From Pseudomonas sp. P7548 (GTDB taxonomy: Bacteria; Pseudomonadota; Gammaproteobacteria; Pseudomonadales; Pseudomonadaceae): 64,000 nt of DNA. The notes below the pieces were generated by a model. That model saw only the letters and a list, made by a program, of their open reading frames with translations, was not told the origin of the DNA and did no database searches. Positions 1 to 8,950 of the stretch are shown here, one piece after another. Position numbers and translations under genes: made by a program. Each line of letters opens with the position of its first letter. The stretch's first letter is position 1. Location of the stretch: assembly GCF_013386585.1 (NCBI RefSeq), contig NZ_JACARO010000086.1, positions 1-64,000 of the forward strand. The letters are read 5' to 3'.

Positions 1-55
1 CATGGGGCCCGAGGACCGGGGTGGGAGGGCGTGGATGAAAGGCTGTTTTCTCCCG

Positions 56-84
56 TTGACAAATCTCGACAAGGTTCTCATAGT
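56..84 (+). promoter_or_regulatory. Promoter of the ribose operon
   Basis: A perfect -35 hexamer TTGACA (56-61) is followed after 17 bases by CATAGT (79-84), which matches four of six positions of the sigma-70 -10 consensus. It lies upstream of rbsB and just upstream of the operator palindrome at 94-107, a layout typical of a repressible sugar operon. Bases 1-55 hold no gene that I can recognise. Confidence 0.6.
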
Positions 85-93
85 TTGGTGTAA

Positions 94-107
94 CGCAAAC
101 GTTTGCG
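94..107. promoter_or_regulatory. LacI-family (RbsR-type) operator
   Basis: CGCAAACGTTTGCG is a perfect 14-bp palindrome with the central CG and the AAACG/CGTTT half-sites recognised by LacI/GalR-family regulators. It begins 9 bases after the -10 hexamer, so a bound repressor would block initiation. The LacI-family gene rbsR lies in the same operon and is the obvious ligand. Binding by RbsR is inferred. Confidence 0.75.
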
Positions 108-232
108 AGATGTTTCACGATGCACCCTTGGCGTATCGTGACAGCTCGTATCAGCCACCCGGGTGGGCCGGCTGCCGAAGCGTTCTTCGGTGCAAGCGTT
201 GCTCACAATAATCATAAGATCGGAGTGAACCC

Positions 233-1189
233 ATGAAGCTGCCATTTGCCGGACGTCTTCTTGCTGTCGCTGTGCTTGCTGCCGCATCCGCTGCCCTGCC
301 TCTCTCCTCTGCATTTGCCGATGACGCCGCCAAACCCAAGGTCGGCCTGGTCATGAAATCCCTCGCCAACGAATTCTTTGTCACCATGCAAGACGGTGCC
401 AAGACGTACCAGAAAGAACATACCGCCGATTTCGACATGATCACCAACGGGATCAAGAACGAAACCGATACCAGCGCGCAGATCGATATCGTCAACCAGA
501 TGATCCTCGCCAAAGTGAACGCGATCGTGATCGCCCCTGCCGACTCCAAGGCACTGGTCACCGTGCTGAAGAAGGCCTCGGATGCCGGTATCAAGGTCGT
601 CAACATCGACAACCGTCTTGACCCGGACGTGCTCAAAAGCAAAAACCTCGACATCCCGTTCGTAGGCCCGGATAACCGCAAAGGCTCCAAGCTGGTTGGC
701 GATTACCTGGCCAAGCAGCTTTCCTCGGGGGACAAGGTCGGCATCATCGAAGGCGTTCCGACCACCACCAACGCCCAGCAACGTACCGCAGGCTACAAGG
801 ATGCGATGGACGCTGCCGGCATGAAGATCGTCTCCACCCAGTCCGGTAACTGGGAGATCGACCAGGGCCAGAAAGTGGCGTCCGCCATGCTGAGCGAGTA
901 CCCGGACCTCAAGGCCTTGTTGGCCGGTAACGACAACATGGCTCTGGGCGCCGTTTCTGCCGTACGTGCGGCAGGCAAGGCCGGCAAAGTGCTGGTGGTG
1001 GGCTACGACAACATCGAAGCCATCAAGCCGATGCTGCAGGACGGCCGTGTCCTGGCCACCGCCGACCAGGCTGCGGCCCAGCAGGCTGTGTTCGGTATCC
1101 AGAACGCACTCAAGCTGGTCAAGGGTGAGAAAGTCGATGCCAAAGACGGCGTGATCGAAACCCCGGTCGAACTCGTCCTCAAGAAGTAA
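233..1189 (+). CDS. rbsB: Ribose ABC transporter periplasmic binding protein RbsB
   Basis: This 318-residue protein begins with a clear Sec signal peptide ending near the AFA|DD junction at residue 30. The mature part is a periplasmic-binding-protein-type-1 sugar receptor of the RbsB family, with a typical KVGLVMKSLANEFF first strand and a GNDNMALGA segment in the second lobe. GGAG lies upstream of ATG 233. It is the first gene of a ribose operon, followed by the ATPase and permease, so it should deliver ribose to RbsAC in the inner membrane. A hairpin behind it may keep its message more abundant than the downstream genes. Confidence 0.93.
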   Translation: MKLPFAGRLLAVAVLAAASAALPLSSAFADDAAKPKVGLVMKSLANEFFVTMQDGAKTYQKEHTADFDMITNGIKNETDTSAQIDIVNQMILAKVNAIVIAPADSKALVTVLKKASDAGIKVVNIDNRLDPDVLKSKNLDIPFVGPDNRKGSKLVGDYLAKQLSSGDKVGIIEGVPTTTNAQQRTAGYKDAMDAAGMKIVSTQSGNWEIDQGQKVASAMLSEYPDLKALLAGNDNMALGAVSAVRAAGKAGKVLVVGYDNIEAIKPMLQDGRVLATADQAAAQQAVFGIQNALKLVKGEKVDAKDGVIETPVELVLKK

Positions 1190-1207
1190 TCCTGGCAGCA
1201 CCCAACA

Positions 1208-1232
1208 GCGCCCGCTTGTCCTGAGCGGGCGC
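1208..1232 (+). other. Intercistronic hairpin between rbsB and rbsA
   Basis: GCGCCCGCT (1208-1216) and AGCGGGCGC (1224-1232) form a 9-bp perfect stem with a 7-base loop and no T-run after it. Such hairpins behind binding-protein genes commonly protect the upstream message and reduce downstream expression. That role is inferred. Confidence 0.6.
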
Positions 1233-1246
1233 CTGGAGATTTTCCT

Positions 1247-2800
1247 ATGTCATCTTCCGCCCCGAACGCTGTCCTCTCGGTCAGCGGTATCGGCAAGACC
1301 TATGCCCAGCCGGTTCTGTCCGACATCACCCTGACGCTCAACCGTGGGGAAGTGCTGGCGCTGACCGGTGAAAACGGCGCTGGTAAAAGCACCTTGTCGA
1401 AGATCATCGGCGGGCTGGTCACGCCCACCACCGGGCACATGCAGTTCAATGGCCAGGACTTCCGTCCGGGCAGCCGCACCCAGGCTGAAGAGCTGGGCGT
1501 GCGCATGGTCATGCAGGAACTCAACCTGCTGCCGACCCTGACCGTGGCTGAAAACCTGTTCCTGGACAACCTGCCCAGCCACTGTGGCTGGATCAGCCGC
1601 AAGCAACTGCGCAAGGCCGCCATCGAGGCCATGGCCCAGGTCGGTCTGGACGCGATTGACCCGGACACCCTCGTCGGCACCCTGGGTATCGGCCACCAGC
1701 AGATGGTGGAAATCGCCCGCAACCTGATTGGCGATTGCCATGTGCTGATCCTCGACGAACCCACGGCGATGTTGACCGCCCGTGAAGTCGAGATGCTGTT
1801 TGAACAAATCACCCGCCTGCAGGCCCGCGGCGTGGCGATCATTTATATTTCGCACCGGCTCGAAGAACTCGCCCGTGTCGCCCAGCGCATTGCGGTACTG
1901 CGTGATGGCAAGCTGGTCTGTGTCGAGCCGATGGCCAATTACAACAGTGAGCAACTGGTCACCTTGATGGTCGGTCGCGAACTGGGTGAGCAGATCGACC
2001 TGGGGCCGCGCACTATCGGCGGCCCGGCCCTGACGGTGAAAGGCTTGACCCGCTCGGACAAGGTCCGCGATGTGTCCTTTGAAGTGCGTGCTGGCGAGAT
2101 CTACGGCATTTCCGGCTTGATCGGCGCCGGACGCACTGAATTGCTGCGCCTGATCTTCGGTGCTGACCTGGCAGACAGCGGCACCGTTGCCCTGGGGTCT
2201 CCAGCCCAGGTGGTGAGCATCCGTTCGCCGGTGGACGCGGTCGGGCATGGCATCGCCCTGATCACCGAAGACCGCAAGGGCGAAGGCTTGCTGCTGACCC
2301 AATCCATCAGCGCCAACATTGCCTTGGGCAACATGCCGGAAATCTCCGGCGGTGGCGTAGTGAATGCACGCGATGAAACAGCGTTGGCCAAGCGCCAGAT
2401 CGATGCCATGCGCATCCGCAGTTCGAGCCCGGCCCAACTGGTGTCCGAGTTGTCGGGCGGTAACCAGCAGAAGGTCGTAATTGGCCGCTGGCTGGAGCGT
2501 GATTGTGCGGTGATGCTGTTCGACGAGCCGACCCGCGGCATCGACGTGGGGGCCAAGTTCGACATTTATGCCTTGCTCGGCGAACTGACTCGCCAGGGCA
2601 AAGCGCTGGTGGTGGTGTCCAGTGACTTGCGTGAGCTGATGCTGATCTGCGATCGCATCGGTGTGCTCTCGGCCGGGCGCTTGATCGAGACATTCGAGCG
2701 CGACAGCTGGACCCAGGATGAATTGCTCGCCGCCGCCTTTGCCGGCTATCAGAAACGTGATGCGCTGCTCAACGACGCAGTGCTTAGGGATACCCCATGA
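1247..2800 (+). CDS. rbsA: Ribose ABC transporter ATPase RbsA
   Basis: The 517-residue product is a double-ATPase sugar importer subunit. The first half has Walker A GENGAGKS and Walker B VLILDEPTA. The second half has the degenerate loop GLIGAGRTE, the signature LSGGNQQKV and Walker B VMLFDEPTRGID. This asymmetry is typical of RbsA/MglA/XylG ATPases. It sits on the cytoplasmic face with RbsC. Its stop overlaps the rbsC start by 4 bases, indicating translational coupling. Confidence 0.93.
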   Translation: MSSSAPNAVLSVSGIGKTYAQPVLSDITLTLNRGEVLALTGENGAGKSTLSKIIGGLVTPTTGHMQFNGQDFRPGSRTQAEELGVRMVMQELNLLPTLTVAENLFLDNLPSHCGWISRKQLRKAAIEAMAQVGLDAIDPDTLVGTLGIGHQQMVEIARNLIGDCHVLILDEPTAMLTAREVEMLFEQITRLQARGVAIIYISHRLEELARVAQRIAVLRDGKLVCVEPMANYNSEQLVTLMVGRELGEQIDLGPRTIGGPALTVKGLTRSDKVRDVSFEVRAGEIYGISGLIGAGRTELLRLIFGADLADSGTVALGSPAQVVSIRSPVDAVGHGIALITEDRKGEGLLLTQSISANIALGNMPEISGGGVVNARDETALAKRQIDAMRIRSSSPAQLVSELSGGNQQKVVIGRWLERDCAVMLFDEPTRGIDVGAKFDIYALLGELTRQGKALVVVSSDLRELMLICDRIGVLSAGRLIETFERDSWTQDELLAAAFAGYQKRDALLNDAVLRDTP

Positions 2801-3774
2801 AAACAACAACTTCCCCTGGTAAAACCGGCGGCAATTTCTACGGCCTGGGCACTTATCTTGGGCTGGCGGGTGCGTTGCTGGCGATGATTGCGCTGTTCTC
2901 GGTGCTCAGCGATCACTTCCTGTCCTATGACACTTTCAGCACCCTCGCCAACCAGATTCCGGACCTGATGGTGTTGGCGGTGGGGATGACGTTCATCCTC
3001 ATCATTGGTGGCATCGACCTGTCGGTAGGCTCGGTGCTGGCACTGGCTGCGTCGGCGGTCAGCGTGGCGATCCTGGGCTGGGGCTGGAGCGTATTGCCGG
3101 CCGCTGTACTCGGCATGGGCTGTGCGGCATTGGCCGGCACTATCACCGGTTCGATCACCGTGGCGTGGCGGATTCCGTCGTTTATCGTGTCCCTCGGCGT
3201 GCTGGAAATGGCCCGCGGCGTCGCTTACCAGATGACGGGCTCGCGTACGGCGTACATCGGTGATTCCTTCGCCTGGCTGTCGAACCCGGTGGCGTTCGGC
3301 ATTTCGCCATCGTTTATCATTGCGCTGCTGGTGATCATCGCGGCTCAGTTGGTGTTGACCCGTACGGTGTTCGGTCGTTACCTGATCGGCATCGGCACCA
3401 ACGAAGAGGCCGTGCGCCTGGCGGGGATCAATCCCAAGCCCTACAAGATCCTGGTGTTCAGCCTGATGGGGCTGCTGGCCGGCGTGGCGGCACTGTTCCA
3501 GATTTCACGCTTGGAAGCGGCTGACCCGAATGCTGGCTCCGGCCTGGAGCTGCAGGTGATCGCCGCCGTGGTGATCGGCGGCACCAGCCTGATGGGCGGG
3601 CGCGGTTCGGTCATCAGCACCTTCTTTGGTGTGTTGATTATTTCGGTACTGGCGGCTGGCCTGGCGCAGATCGGTGCCACGGAGCCCACAAAACGCATCA
3701 TTACCGGTGCCGTGATCGTGATCGCCGTGGTCCTCGATACCTACCGCAGCCAGCGCGCCAGTCGGCGAGGCTGA
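2797..3774 (+). CDS. rbsC: Ribose ABC transporter permease RbsC
   Basis: This 325-residue, strongly hydrophobic protein is a BPD_transp_2 permease with about eight to ten membrane segments. It carries the family blocks GGIDLSVGSVLAL near residue 70 and GGTSLMGGRGS near residue 265. It forms the inner-membrane channel for the ribose importer with RbsA. The start overlaps the rbsA stop (ATGA), and rbsR follows after 3 bases. Confidence 0.93.
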   Translation: MKTTTSPGKTGGNFYGLGTYLGLAGALLAMIALFSVLSDHFLSYDTFSTLANQIPDLMVLAVGMTFILIIGGIDLSVGSVLALAASAVSVAILGWGWSVLPAAVLGMGCAALAGTITGSITVAWRIPSFIVSLGVLEMARGVAYQMTGSRTAYIGDSFAWLSNPVAFGISPSFIIALLVIIAAQLVLTRTVFGRYLIGIGTNEEAVRLAGINPKPYKILVFSLMGLLAGVAALFQISRLEAADPNAGSGLELQVIAAVVIGGTSLMGGRGSVISTFFGVLIISVLAAGLAQIGATEPTKRIITGAVIVIAVVLDTYRSQRASRRG

Positions 3775-3777
3775 ACC

Positions 3778-4800
3778 ATGGCAACGATCAAGGATGTGGC
3801 AGCGCTTGCAGGTATTTCCTACACCACGGTGTCCCATGTGGTGAACAAGACGCGCCCGGTCAGCGAGCCTGTGCGGATCAAGGTCGAGGCGGCGATCAAG
3901 CAACTGGACTATGTGCCGAGTGCGGTTGCGCGCTCGCTCAAGGCCAAGACCACCGCCACCATCGGCCTGTTGGTGCCCAACAGCCTCAACCCGTATTTCG
4001 CGGAGCTGGCGCGGGGCATCGAGGATTACTGCGAGCGCAATGGCTACTGCGTCATCCTTTGCAACTCCGACGACAACGCTGAAAAGCAGCGCAACTATTT
4101 GCGTGTGTTGCTGGAGAAACGCATCGACGGCTTGATCGTGACTTCGGTGGGCGGTGACGACAGCGGCCTCGCGGCCGGCTTGAGCGCGGTGCGTACGCCC
4201 ATGGTGATTGTCGACCGGGCACTGGACGGTATTGATGTCGACCTGGTGCGCATCGACCATGAAGAGGGTGCCTACCTGGCAACCCGGCATTTGCTTGAGC
4301 TTGGCCACCGGGACATTGCCTGCATCGGCGGCCCGGGGCACACCCGCGTGGCGCAGATGCGTCTGGCGGGCTATCACCGTGCGCTGCGTGAGGCGGGCGT
4401 GGAAGTGGCAGCGGGGCGCACCGAAGAAAGCGATTTCACCAGCACCGGTGGTTATGCCGCAGCGGTGAAGCTATTGGCGCAGAACCCGCCCAGCGCGATC
4501 TTCGCCAGTAACGACATGATCGGCTTCGGCGTGTTACGCGCGGCGGCCGAGCGCAACATCCGCGTGCCGGGCGAGCTGTCGGTGATCGGTTTCGATGATA
4601 TTCAAATGGGCCGCTACGTGTACCCGGCGCTGACCACGGTCGGGCAGTCGATCGTGCAACTGGGCGAGACGGCGGCCGAGCTTTTGCTGCAACGAATTGC
4701 AACCCCCCAACTGCCGATCGATCAACGCATCGTGACGCCGAGTATTGTGTTGCGAGAGTCCACGGCACCGTTTGCCGGGGTTTTCGCCCAATACCGCTGA
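3778..4800 (+). CDS. rbsR: LacI-family repressor of the ribose operon, RbsR
   Basis: The 340-residue protein has an N-terminal LacI-type helix-turn-helix (residues 1-55, TIKDVAALAGISYTTVSHVV and a hinge at RSLKAK), followed by a periplasmic-binding-protein-like effector domain. Its place inside the operon, 3 bases after rbsC, and the operator at 94-107 argue that it represses rbsB onward and is released by ribose or a derivative. The effector is not shown by the sequence. Confidence 0.9.
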   Translation: MATIKDVAALAGISYTTVSHVVNKTRPVSEPVRIKVEAAIKQLDYVPSAVARSLKAKTTATIGLLVPNSLNPYFAELARGIEDYCERNGYCVILCNSDDNAEKQRNYLRVLLEKRIDGLIVTSVGGDDSGLAAGLSAVRTPMVIVDRALDGIDVDLVRIDHEEGAYLATRHLLELGHRDIACIGGPGHTRVAQMRLAGYHRALREAGVEVAAGRTEESDFTSTGGYAAAVKLLAQNPPSAIFASNDMIGFGVLRAAAERNIRVPGELSVIGFDDIQMGRYVYPALTTVGQSIVQLGETAAELLLQRIATPQLPIDQRIVTPSIVLRESTAPFAGVFAQYR

Positions 4801-4823
4801 ACCGAATTGATGAGTATTGATGT

Positions 4824-5741
4824 ATGCCAGCAAAAGTAGTGGTAATAGGCAGCTTGAACATGGACCTGGTGACCCGTGCCAGCCGGTTGCCGCGTGCCGG
4901 TGAAACCCTGATCGGCCAGACGTTCACCACGGTGCCTGGCGGCAAGGGTGCCAACCAGGCGGTGGCGGCAGCGCGTTTGGGGGCCGAGGTGGCGATGGTC
5001 GGTCGCGTGGGTACTGATGCGTACGGCACTCAGTTGCGCGATGCACTGCGGGTGGAAGGCATTGATTGCCAGGCCGTCGCCACGGTGGAGGGCTCCAGCG
5101 GCGTGGCATTGATCGTGGTGGACGACAGCAGCCAGAACGCGATCGTGATCGTGGCCGGTAGCAATGGCGAGCTGACCCCGCAGTCCCTGCACGCTGCGGA
5201 CGCCGTTCTGCAGTCGGCGGATGTGATCATCTGCCAGCTTGAAGTGCCGATGGAGACCGTTGGCCATGCGCTCAAGCGCGGGCGTGAACTGGGCAAGATG
5301 GTCATTCTGAACCCGGCACCGGCCAGTGGCCCTTTGCCCGGCGATTGGTATGCCTCGATCGATTACCTGATCCCCAATGAGAGCGAAGCCACGGCCCTCA
5401 GCGGCGTGACGGTGGACTCCCTTGATAGCGCCAAGGTTGCCGCGACACACCTGATCAAGGCCGGCGCCGGCAAAGTTATCATCACCCTGGGTGCGCAGGG
5501 CGCGCTGTTTGCCGATGGCACGGGCTTCGAGCATCTGGTGGCGCCAAAGGTCAAGGCTGTGGATACCACGGCGGCCGGTGACACCTTTGTCGGAGGCTTT
5601 GCGGCGGCACTGGCCAATGGCAAGAGCGAAGCCGAGGCCATCCGATTTGGCCAAGTGGCAGCGGCGCTGTCAGTGACGCGTGCCGGTGCGCAACCCTCTA
5701 TTCCTACGCTGCACGACGTTCAAGGTTTTGTACCCTCATGA
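4824..5741 (+). CDS. rbsK: Ribokinase RbsK
   Basis: This 305-residue PfkB-family kinase phosphorylates D-ribose to ribose-5-phosphate in the cytoplasm. Family motifs are the N-terminal VIGSLNMDLV and GGKGANQAVAAARLG (near residues 5 and 40) and the C-terminal anion hole with catalytic Asp, DTTAAGDTFVGGF, near residue 250. The ribosome binding site is weak, which suggests that translation depends partly on the upstream genes. It overlaps rbsD by 4 bases. Confidence 0.93.
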   Translation: MPAKVVVIGSLNMDLVTRASRLPRAGETLIGQTFTTVPGGKGANQAVAAARLGAEVAMVGRVGTDAYGTQLRDALRVEGIDCQAVATVEGSSGVALIVVDDSSQNAIVIVAGSNGELTPQSLHAADAVLQSADVIICQLEVPMETVGHALKRGRELGKMVILNPAPASGPLPGDWYASIDYLIPNESEATALSGVTVDSLDSAKVAATHLIKAGAGKVIITLGAQGALFADGTGFEHLVAPKVKAVDTTAAGDTFVGGFAAALANGKSEAEAIRFGQVAAALSVTRAGAQPSIPTLHDVQGFVPS

Positions 5742-6142
5742 AAAAGACACCATTGCTCAATATTGCGCTGTCACGCGTCATCGCATCCCTGGGTCACGGC
5801 GATGTGCTGGTGATCGGTGACGCTGGCCTGCCCGTGCCACCAGGGGTCGAGTTGATCGACCTGGCGCTGACCCAAGGTATTCCGGATTTCATCAGCACCT
5901 TGCGCATTGTGCTCAGCGAGATGCAGGTGGAAAGCCATGTGCTGGCCGAGGAGATCCTGCTCAAGCAGCCACCGGCGCTGGCGGCACTCAATACCCTGAC
6001 CGAGCAGGCGGCCCTGGGCGAGCGCCGCCTGGTCAGCCATGAAGAATTCAAGCAGCTGAGCCGCAAGGCTCGCGCCGTCGTGCGCACGGGCGAGTGCCAG
6101 CCTTATTGCAACATCGCGCTGGTGTCCGGCGTCACTTTCTAG
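5738..6142 (+). CDS. rbsD: D-ribose pyranase RbsD
   Basis: The 134-residue RbsD/FucU-family protein interconverts beta-pyranose and beta-furanose ribose, supplying the form used by ribokinase. The signature SLGHGDVLVIGDAGLPVP near residue 18 contains the catalytic His. Its start overlaps the rbsK stop by 4 bases. In enterobacteria rbsD is the first gene of the operon. Here it lies after rbsK. Confidence 0.93.
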   Translation: MKKTPLLNIALSRVIASLGHGDVLVIGDAGLPVPPGVELIDLALTQGIPDFISTLRIVLSEMQVESHVLAEEILLKQPPALAALNTLTEQAALGERRLVSHEEFKQLSRKARAVVRTGECQPYCNIALVSGVTF

Positions 6143-6167
6143 CGTTACCCATGACAAGGAGTGTTTT

Positions 6168-7196
6168 ATGCAACGTGGTCTACCCACCCTGAAAAACCTG
6201 TTCCGGAGTGTCCTGCTCTTGTCCGCACTCACTGCAGCCAGCGCCCATGCGGCGGAAAAAATCGACCTGATCATCGACACCGACCCGGGTGCCGATGATG
6301 TGGTGGCCTTGCTGTTTGCCATGGCTTCTCCTGAGGAGTTGCACATTCGAGCGCTGACCACTGTTGCCGGCAACGTGCGCCTGGACAAGACTTCCCGCAA
6401 CGCGCGGCTGGCTCGCGAGTGGGCAGGGCGCGAAGATATTCCGGTCTACGCCGGCGCGCCCAAGCCGCTGCTGCGCACGCCGATCTACGCCGAGAATATC
6501 CACGGCAAGGAAGGTATCTCCGGCGTTACCGTGCACGAGCCGAAGAAAGGCCTGGCCGAAGGCAATGCGGTTGATTACCTGATCAAGACGCTGAGCAGCG
6601 CCAAGCCCCATAGCATCACCATCGCCATGCTCGGTCCGCAGACCAACCTGGCGCTGGCACTGACCCAGGCGCCGGAAATCACCCAAGGTATCAAGGAGGT
6701 CGTGGTGATGGGCGGTGCGCACTTCAATGGCGGCAACATTACGCCAGTGGCTGAATTCAACCTGTTCGCCGACCCGGTTGCGGCCGAGATTGTGCTCAAG
6801 AGTGGCGTCAAGTTGACCTACTTGCCGCTGGACGTGACCCACAAGGTCCTGACCAGCGAAACGCGCTTGAAGAAGATCGCCGATCTCAACAACAACGCGA
6901 GCAAGGTGGTCAGCAATATCCTCAACGAATACGTCAAAGGCGATATGGAGCACTACGGCATCCCCGGCGGCCCGGTGCACGATGCCACGGTGATTGCGTA
7001 TCTGCTCAAGCCTTCGCTGTTCAGCGGCCGTCAGGCCAATATGGTGGTCGATAGCCGCGAAGGCCCGACGTTCGGTCAGACCATCGTCGACTGGTACGAC
7101 GGCCTGAAGCAGGAAAAGAATGTGTTCTGGGTCGAGAATGGTGACGCTCAGGGCTTCTTCGATCTGCTGACTGAGCGCCTGGCACGCTTGAAGTAA
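6168..7196 (+). CDS. Nucleoside hydrolase with signal peptide
   Basis: This 342-residue inosine/uridine-preferring nucleoside hydrolase splits ribonucleosides into base and ribose. The calcium- and ribose-binding motif DTDPGADD is at residues 39-46. The family usually starts only a few residues before this motif, but here a basic, hydrophobic leader ending in ASAHA|AE precedes it, so the enzyme is probably periplasmic. ATG 6168 follows an AAGGAG site. As last gene of the rbs operon it would feed ribose to RbsB. The substrate range is inferred from the family. Confidence 0.88.
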   Translation: MQRGLPTLKNLFRSVLLLSALTAASAHAAEKIDLIIDTDPGADDVVALLFAMASPEELHIRALTTVAGNVRLDKTSRNARLAREWAGREDIPVYAGAPKPLLRTPIYAENIHGKEGISGVTVHEPKKGLAEGNAVDYLIKTLSSAKPHSITIAMLGPQTNLALALTQAPEITQGIKEVVVMGGAHFNGGNITPVAEFNLFADPVAAEIVLKSGVKLTYLPLDVTHKVLTSETRLKKIADLNNNASKVVSNILNEYVKGDMEHYGIPGGPVHDATVIAYLLKPSLFSGRQANMVVDSREGPTFGQTIVDWYDGLKQEKNVFWVENGDAQGFFDLLTERLARLK

Positions 7197-7204
7197 GGTG
7201 TTTG

Positions 7205-7232
7205 CCGGTCGACGCTCGTCGACCGGTTCTTA
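7205..7232. terminator. Terminator after the ribose operon
   Basis: CCGGTCGACG (7205-7214) and CGTCGACCGG (7217-7226) form a strong stem followed by TTCTTATT. It lies between the nucleoside hydrolase and the convergent small gene, so it may serve both. Confidence 0.7.
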
Positions 7233-7442
7233 TTCCCGCTCGGGGTCGTGTGCGCCCATGTGATCGGCCGGGTATTTTTCGAATACCTGGCCGATAAAGG
7301 CTTGCGCCGCTTGGGTGCCCAATTCCTTGACCAGCAGGTCGATGCCGATGATTGCCAATTCTTCCGGGCTTCCGGGGCTGTAGGAGCTTTGCCCTTGGGG
7401 CCACTTGGCTTTGATATCGGCTTGGAGGGTTACAGTGCTCAT
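7230..7442 (-). CDS. Small conserved hypothetical protein
   Basis: A 70-residue soluble protein that starts MSTVTLQADIKAKWPQGQ and ends in an acidic HDPERE tail. I recognise it only as the kind of short protein found next to backbone genes in Pseudomonas and cannot assign a function. No signal peptide or membrane segment is visible. It is convergent with the ribose operon. The ribosome binding site is weak. Confidence 0.55.
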   Translation of the reverse strand: MSTVTLQADIKAKWPQGQSSYSPGSPEELAIIGIDLLVKELGTQAAQAFIGQVFEKYPADHMGAHDPERE

Positions 7443-7598
7443 GGCTGTCTCGCGGTGTTGAAAGTACTGGGTAGTGCGCTGGAACGCGGTTCTTGCCGGC
7501 GCAGTTAACCATTTTGCGCCGCGTTTGGCACTGCTACTTAGGCATGAAGGAAGGGCTATGCGACACTGATGCCCTGTTTAATTGCCGGGGATGACCAC

Positions 7599-7907
7599 GT
7601 GCAGATCGATTTGAACAACCCCGAAAACCTGACTTTGGCAACAGTGCGCCAGTTGATTGCCAGTGCCAGTGACGATGAACATGCCCAGTTGCGGGTGACC
7701 AAGGCCGGGATCGCTTATCTCTCTTCTGGCAGGGCGGTGGGCGGCGTCGAGATCGAAGGGCTGCTGTTTCGCCTGGAGACCTGGGCCAAGGGCTCAGGCT
7801 ACGTCGGTAACGTGGCTGCCAGTGATGAGGTCTGGGTCACCCAGATTTTCAATGCGCTGAAGCAGAACTGGCCAAAGCCTTCGTCCGACTACATCGATAT
7901 CTACTGA
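7599..7907 (+). CDS. Small conserved hypothetical protein (GTG start)
   Basis: The 102-residue reading starts at GTG 7599, preceded by a GGGGAT site, and gives an N-terminus VQIDLNNPENLTLATVRQL that resembles Pseudomonas relatives I recall. An in-frame ATG 30 bases upstream has no good ribosome binding site. The protein is soluble and acidic, ending in DYIDIY. No function is known to me. Confidence 0.6.
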   Translation: MQIDLNNPENLTLATVRQLIASASDDEHAQLRVTKAGIAYLSSGRAVGGVEIEGLLFRLETWAKGSGYVGNVAASDEVWVTQIFNALKQNWPKPSSDYIDIY

Positions 7908-8051
7908 GTGCGTTCATATCTGGTGACGATTGATCGGGCGAATGCCGCTGGAGAGTAGGGCAGACTTGCCCTGCGGCGGTTTACGTCTTGAAACCAATCC
8001 GTCATATCGCTGTCGCACGATCTCTGTCCATTTTTTATCATAGGAGGCTTC

Positions 8052-8372
8052 ATGCCTTGGAAGCTCGCATCATTCGGTACTTTGTTGGCAGCACTCGCGT
8101 TGGCGGGTTGCAGCACCCCGGGTGCCTCTGAGCCAGGCAAAGCAACCGCCGCAGCTGACGTCGCTCATACCCGCTGTGAGTCGAAAGCTGCCGAGTTTGC
8201 AATCGGCCAGAAGGCCTCGCCCCAGTTGCTGGAGCAGGCGCGTACCCGTGCCGGTGCGCAGAACGCACGGATTCTCAAGCCAAACGACATGATTACCCTG
8301 GAATACCGCTCCGACCGCCTGAACCTGAACACCGACGACAACCTGGTGATCACGCGGGTCAATTGCGGCTGA
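8052..8372 (+). CDS. Lipoprotein of the peptidase-inhibitor I78 type
   Basis: This 106-residue protein has a lipoprotein signal with lipobox LAGC at residues 17-20, so it should be lipid-anchored in the cell envelope. The mature domain contains Cys residues at CESKAA and at the C-terminal NCG, and the RILKPNDMITLEYRSDRLN segment characteristic of the I78 (elastase-inhibitor-like) family. AGGAGG precedes ATG 8052 at ideal spacing. Inhibitor activity is inferred from the family. Confidence 0.8.
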   Translation: MPWKLASFGTLLAALALAGCSTPGASEPGKATAAADVAHTRCESKAAEFAIGQKASPQLLEQARTRAGAQNARILKPNDMITLEYRSDRLNLNTDDNLVITRVNCG

Positions 8373-8400
8373 TAGCTTCAAGGCTTTTGCAGCACCCATA

Positions 8401-8431
8401 AAAAACCCCGTCACATGGACGGGGTTTTTTT
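8401..8431. terminator. Bidirectional terminator between I78 lipoprotein and cold-shock gene
   Basis: AAAAACCCCGTC (8401-8412) and GACGGGGTTTTT (8418-8429) form a 12-bp stem with a 5-base loop, followed by further T residues on the plus strand and A-rich on the other side. It lies between two convergent genes and can terminate both. Confidence 0.88.
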
Positions 8432-8445
8432 AGCTCAGCGGAGAA

Positions 8446-8658
8446 TTACTCGCCGCGAACCTGTGCAGCTTGCATACCCTTTTGGCCTTTCTCAGCCACG
8501 AAGGAAACGGTTTGGCCTTCTTTCAGGCTTTTGAAACCGTCGCTTTCGATAGCTTTGAAGTGTACGAACAGGTCGTCACCGCCACCTTGAGGAGTGATGA
8601 AGCCGAAGCCTTTTTCATCGTTGAACCATTTAACGGTGCCGGTTTGGCGATTAGACAT
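8446..8658 (-). CDS. Cold-shock domain protein (CspA family)
   Basis: The 70-residue product is a single cold-shock domain with both RNP motifs, KGFGFITP and DLFVHF, and binds single-stranded RNA or DNA as an RNA chaperone. The start at 8658 is chosen because the frame upstream lacks family sequence and a GGAG site lies just before this ATG. The long untranslated stretch upstream, with a possible -10 TATGAT on the minus strand near 8730, fits the leader-controlled expression common to csp genes. Confidence 0.93.
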   Translation of the reverse strand: MSNRQTGTVKWFNDEKGFGFITPQGGGDDLFVHFKAIESDGFKSLKEGQTVSFVAEKGQKGMQAAQVRGE

Positions 8659-8950
8659 GGTGTATCTCCAAGAAACATATATTTTCAGTAGTGCTGTGCT
8701 GCTCAGGCCAACTGGGCACACCGGGCTATCATAGTCGAAATGTTCGGCTTGGGAGCCCCCCCAAGGCATTGTTTGCTAATCAATAGCGTTGCGTTTAGTG
8801 CGTCGATCGGCTGAAAGCCCCGATCTACGGGGCTTTGGAGCGAAATATCAGCTGTTAAAAAAAGCCGTAAAAGCTGCGTAATTTGTGAGAAATGGCAGTT
8901 TTCAGGGTGTTTTTTCAGTGAAACGACCGTCTGAACAGTGATGCGGCTGC

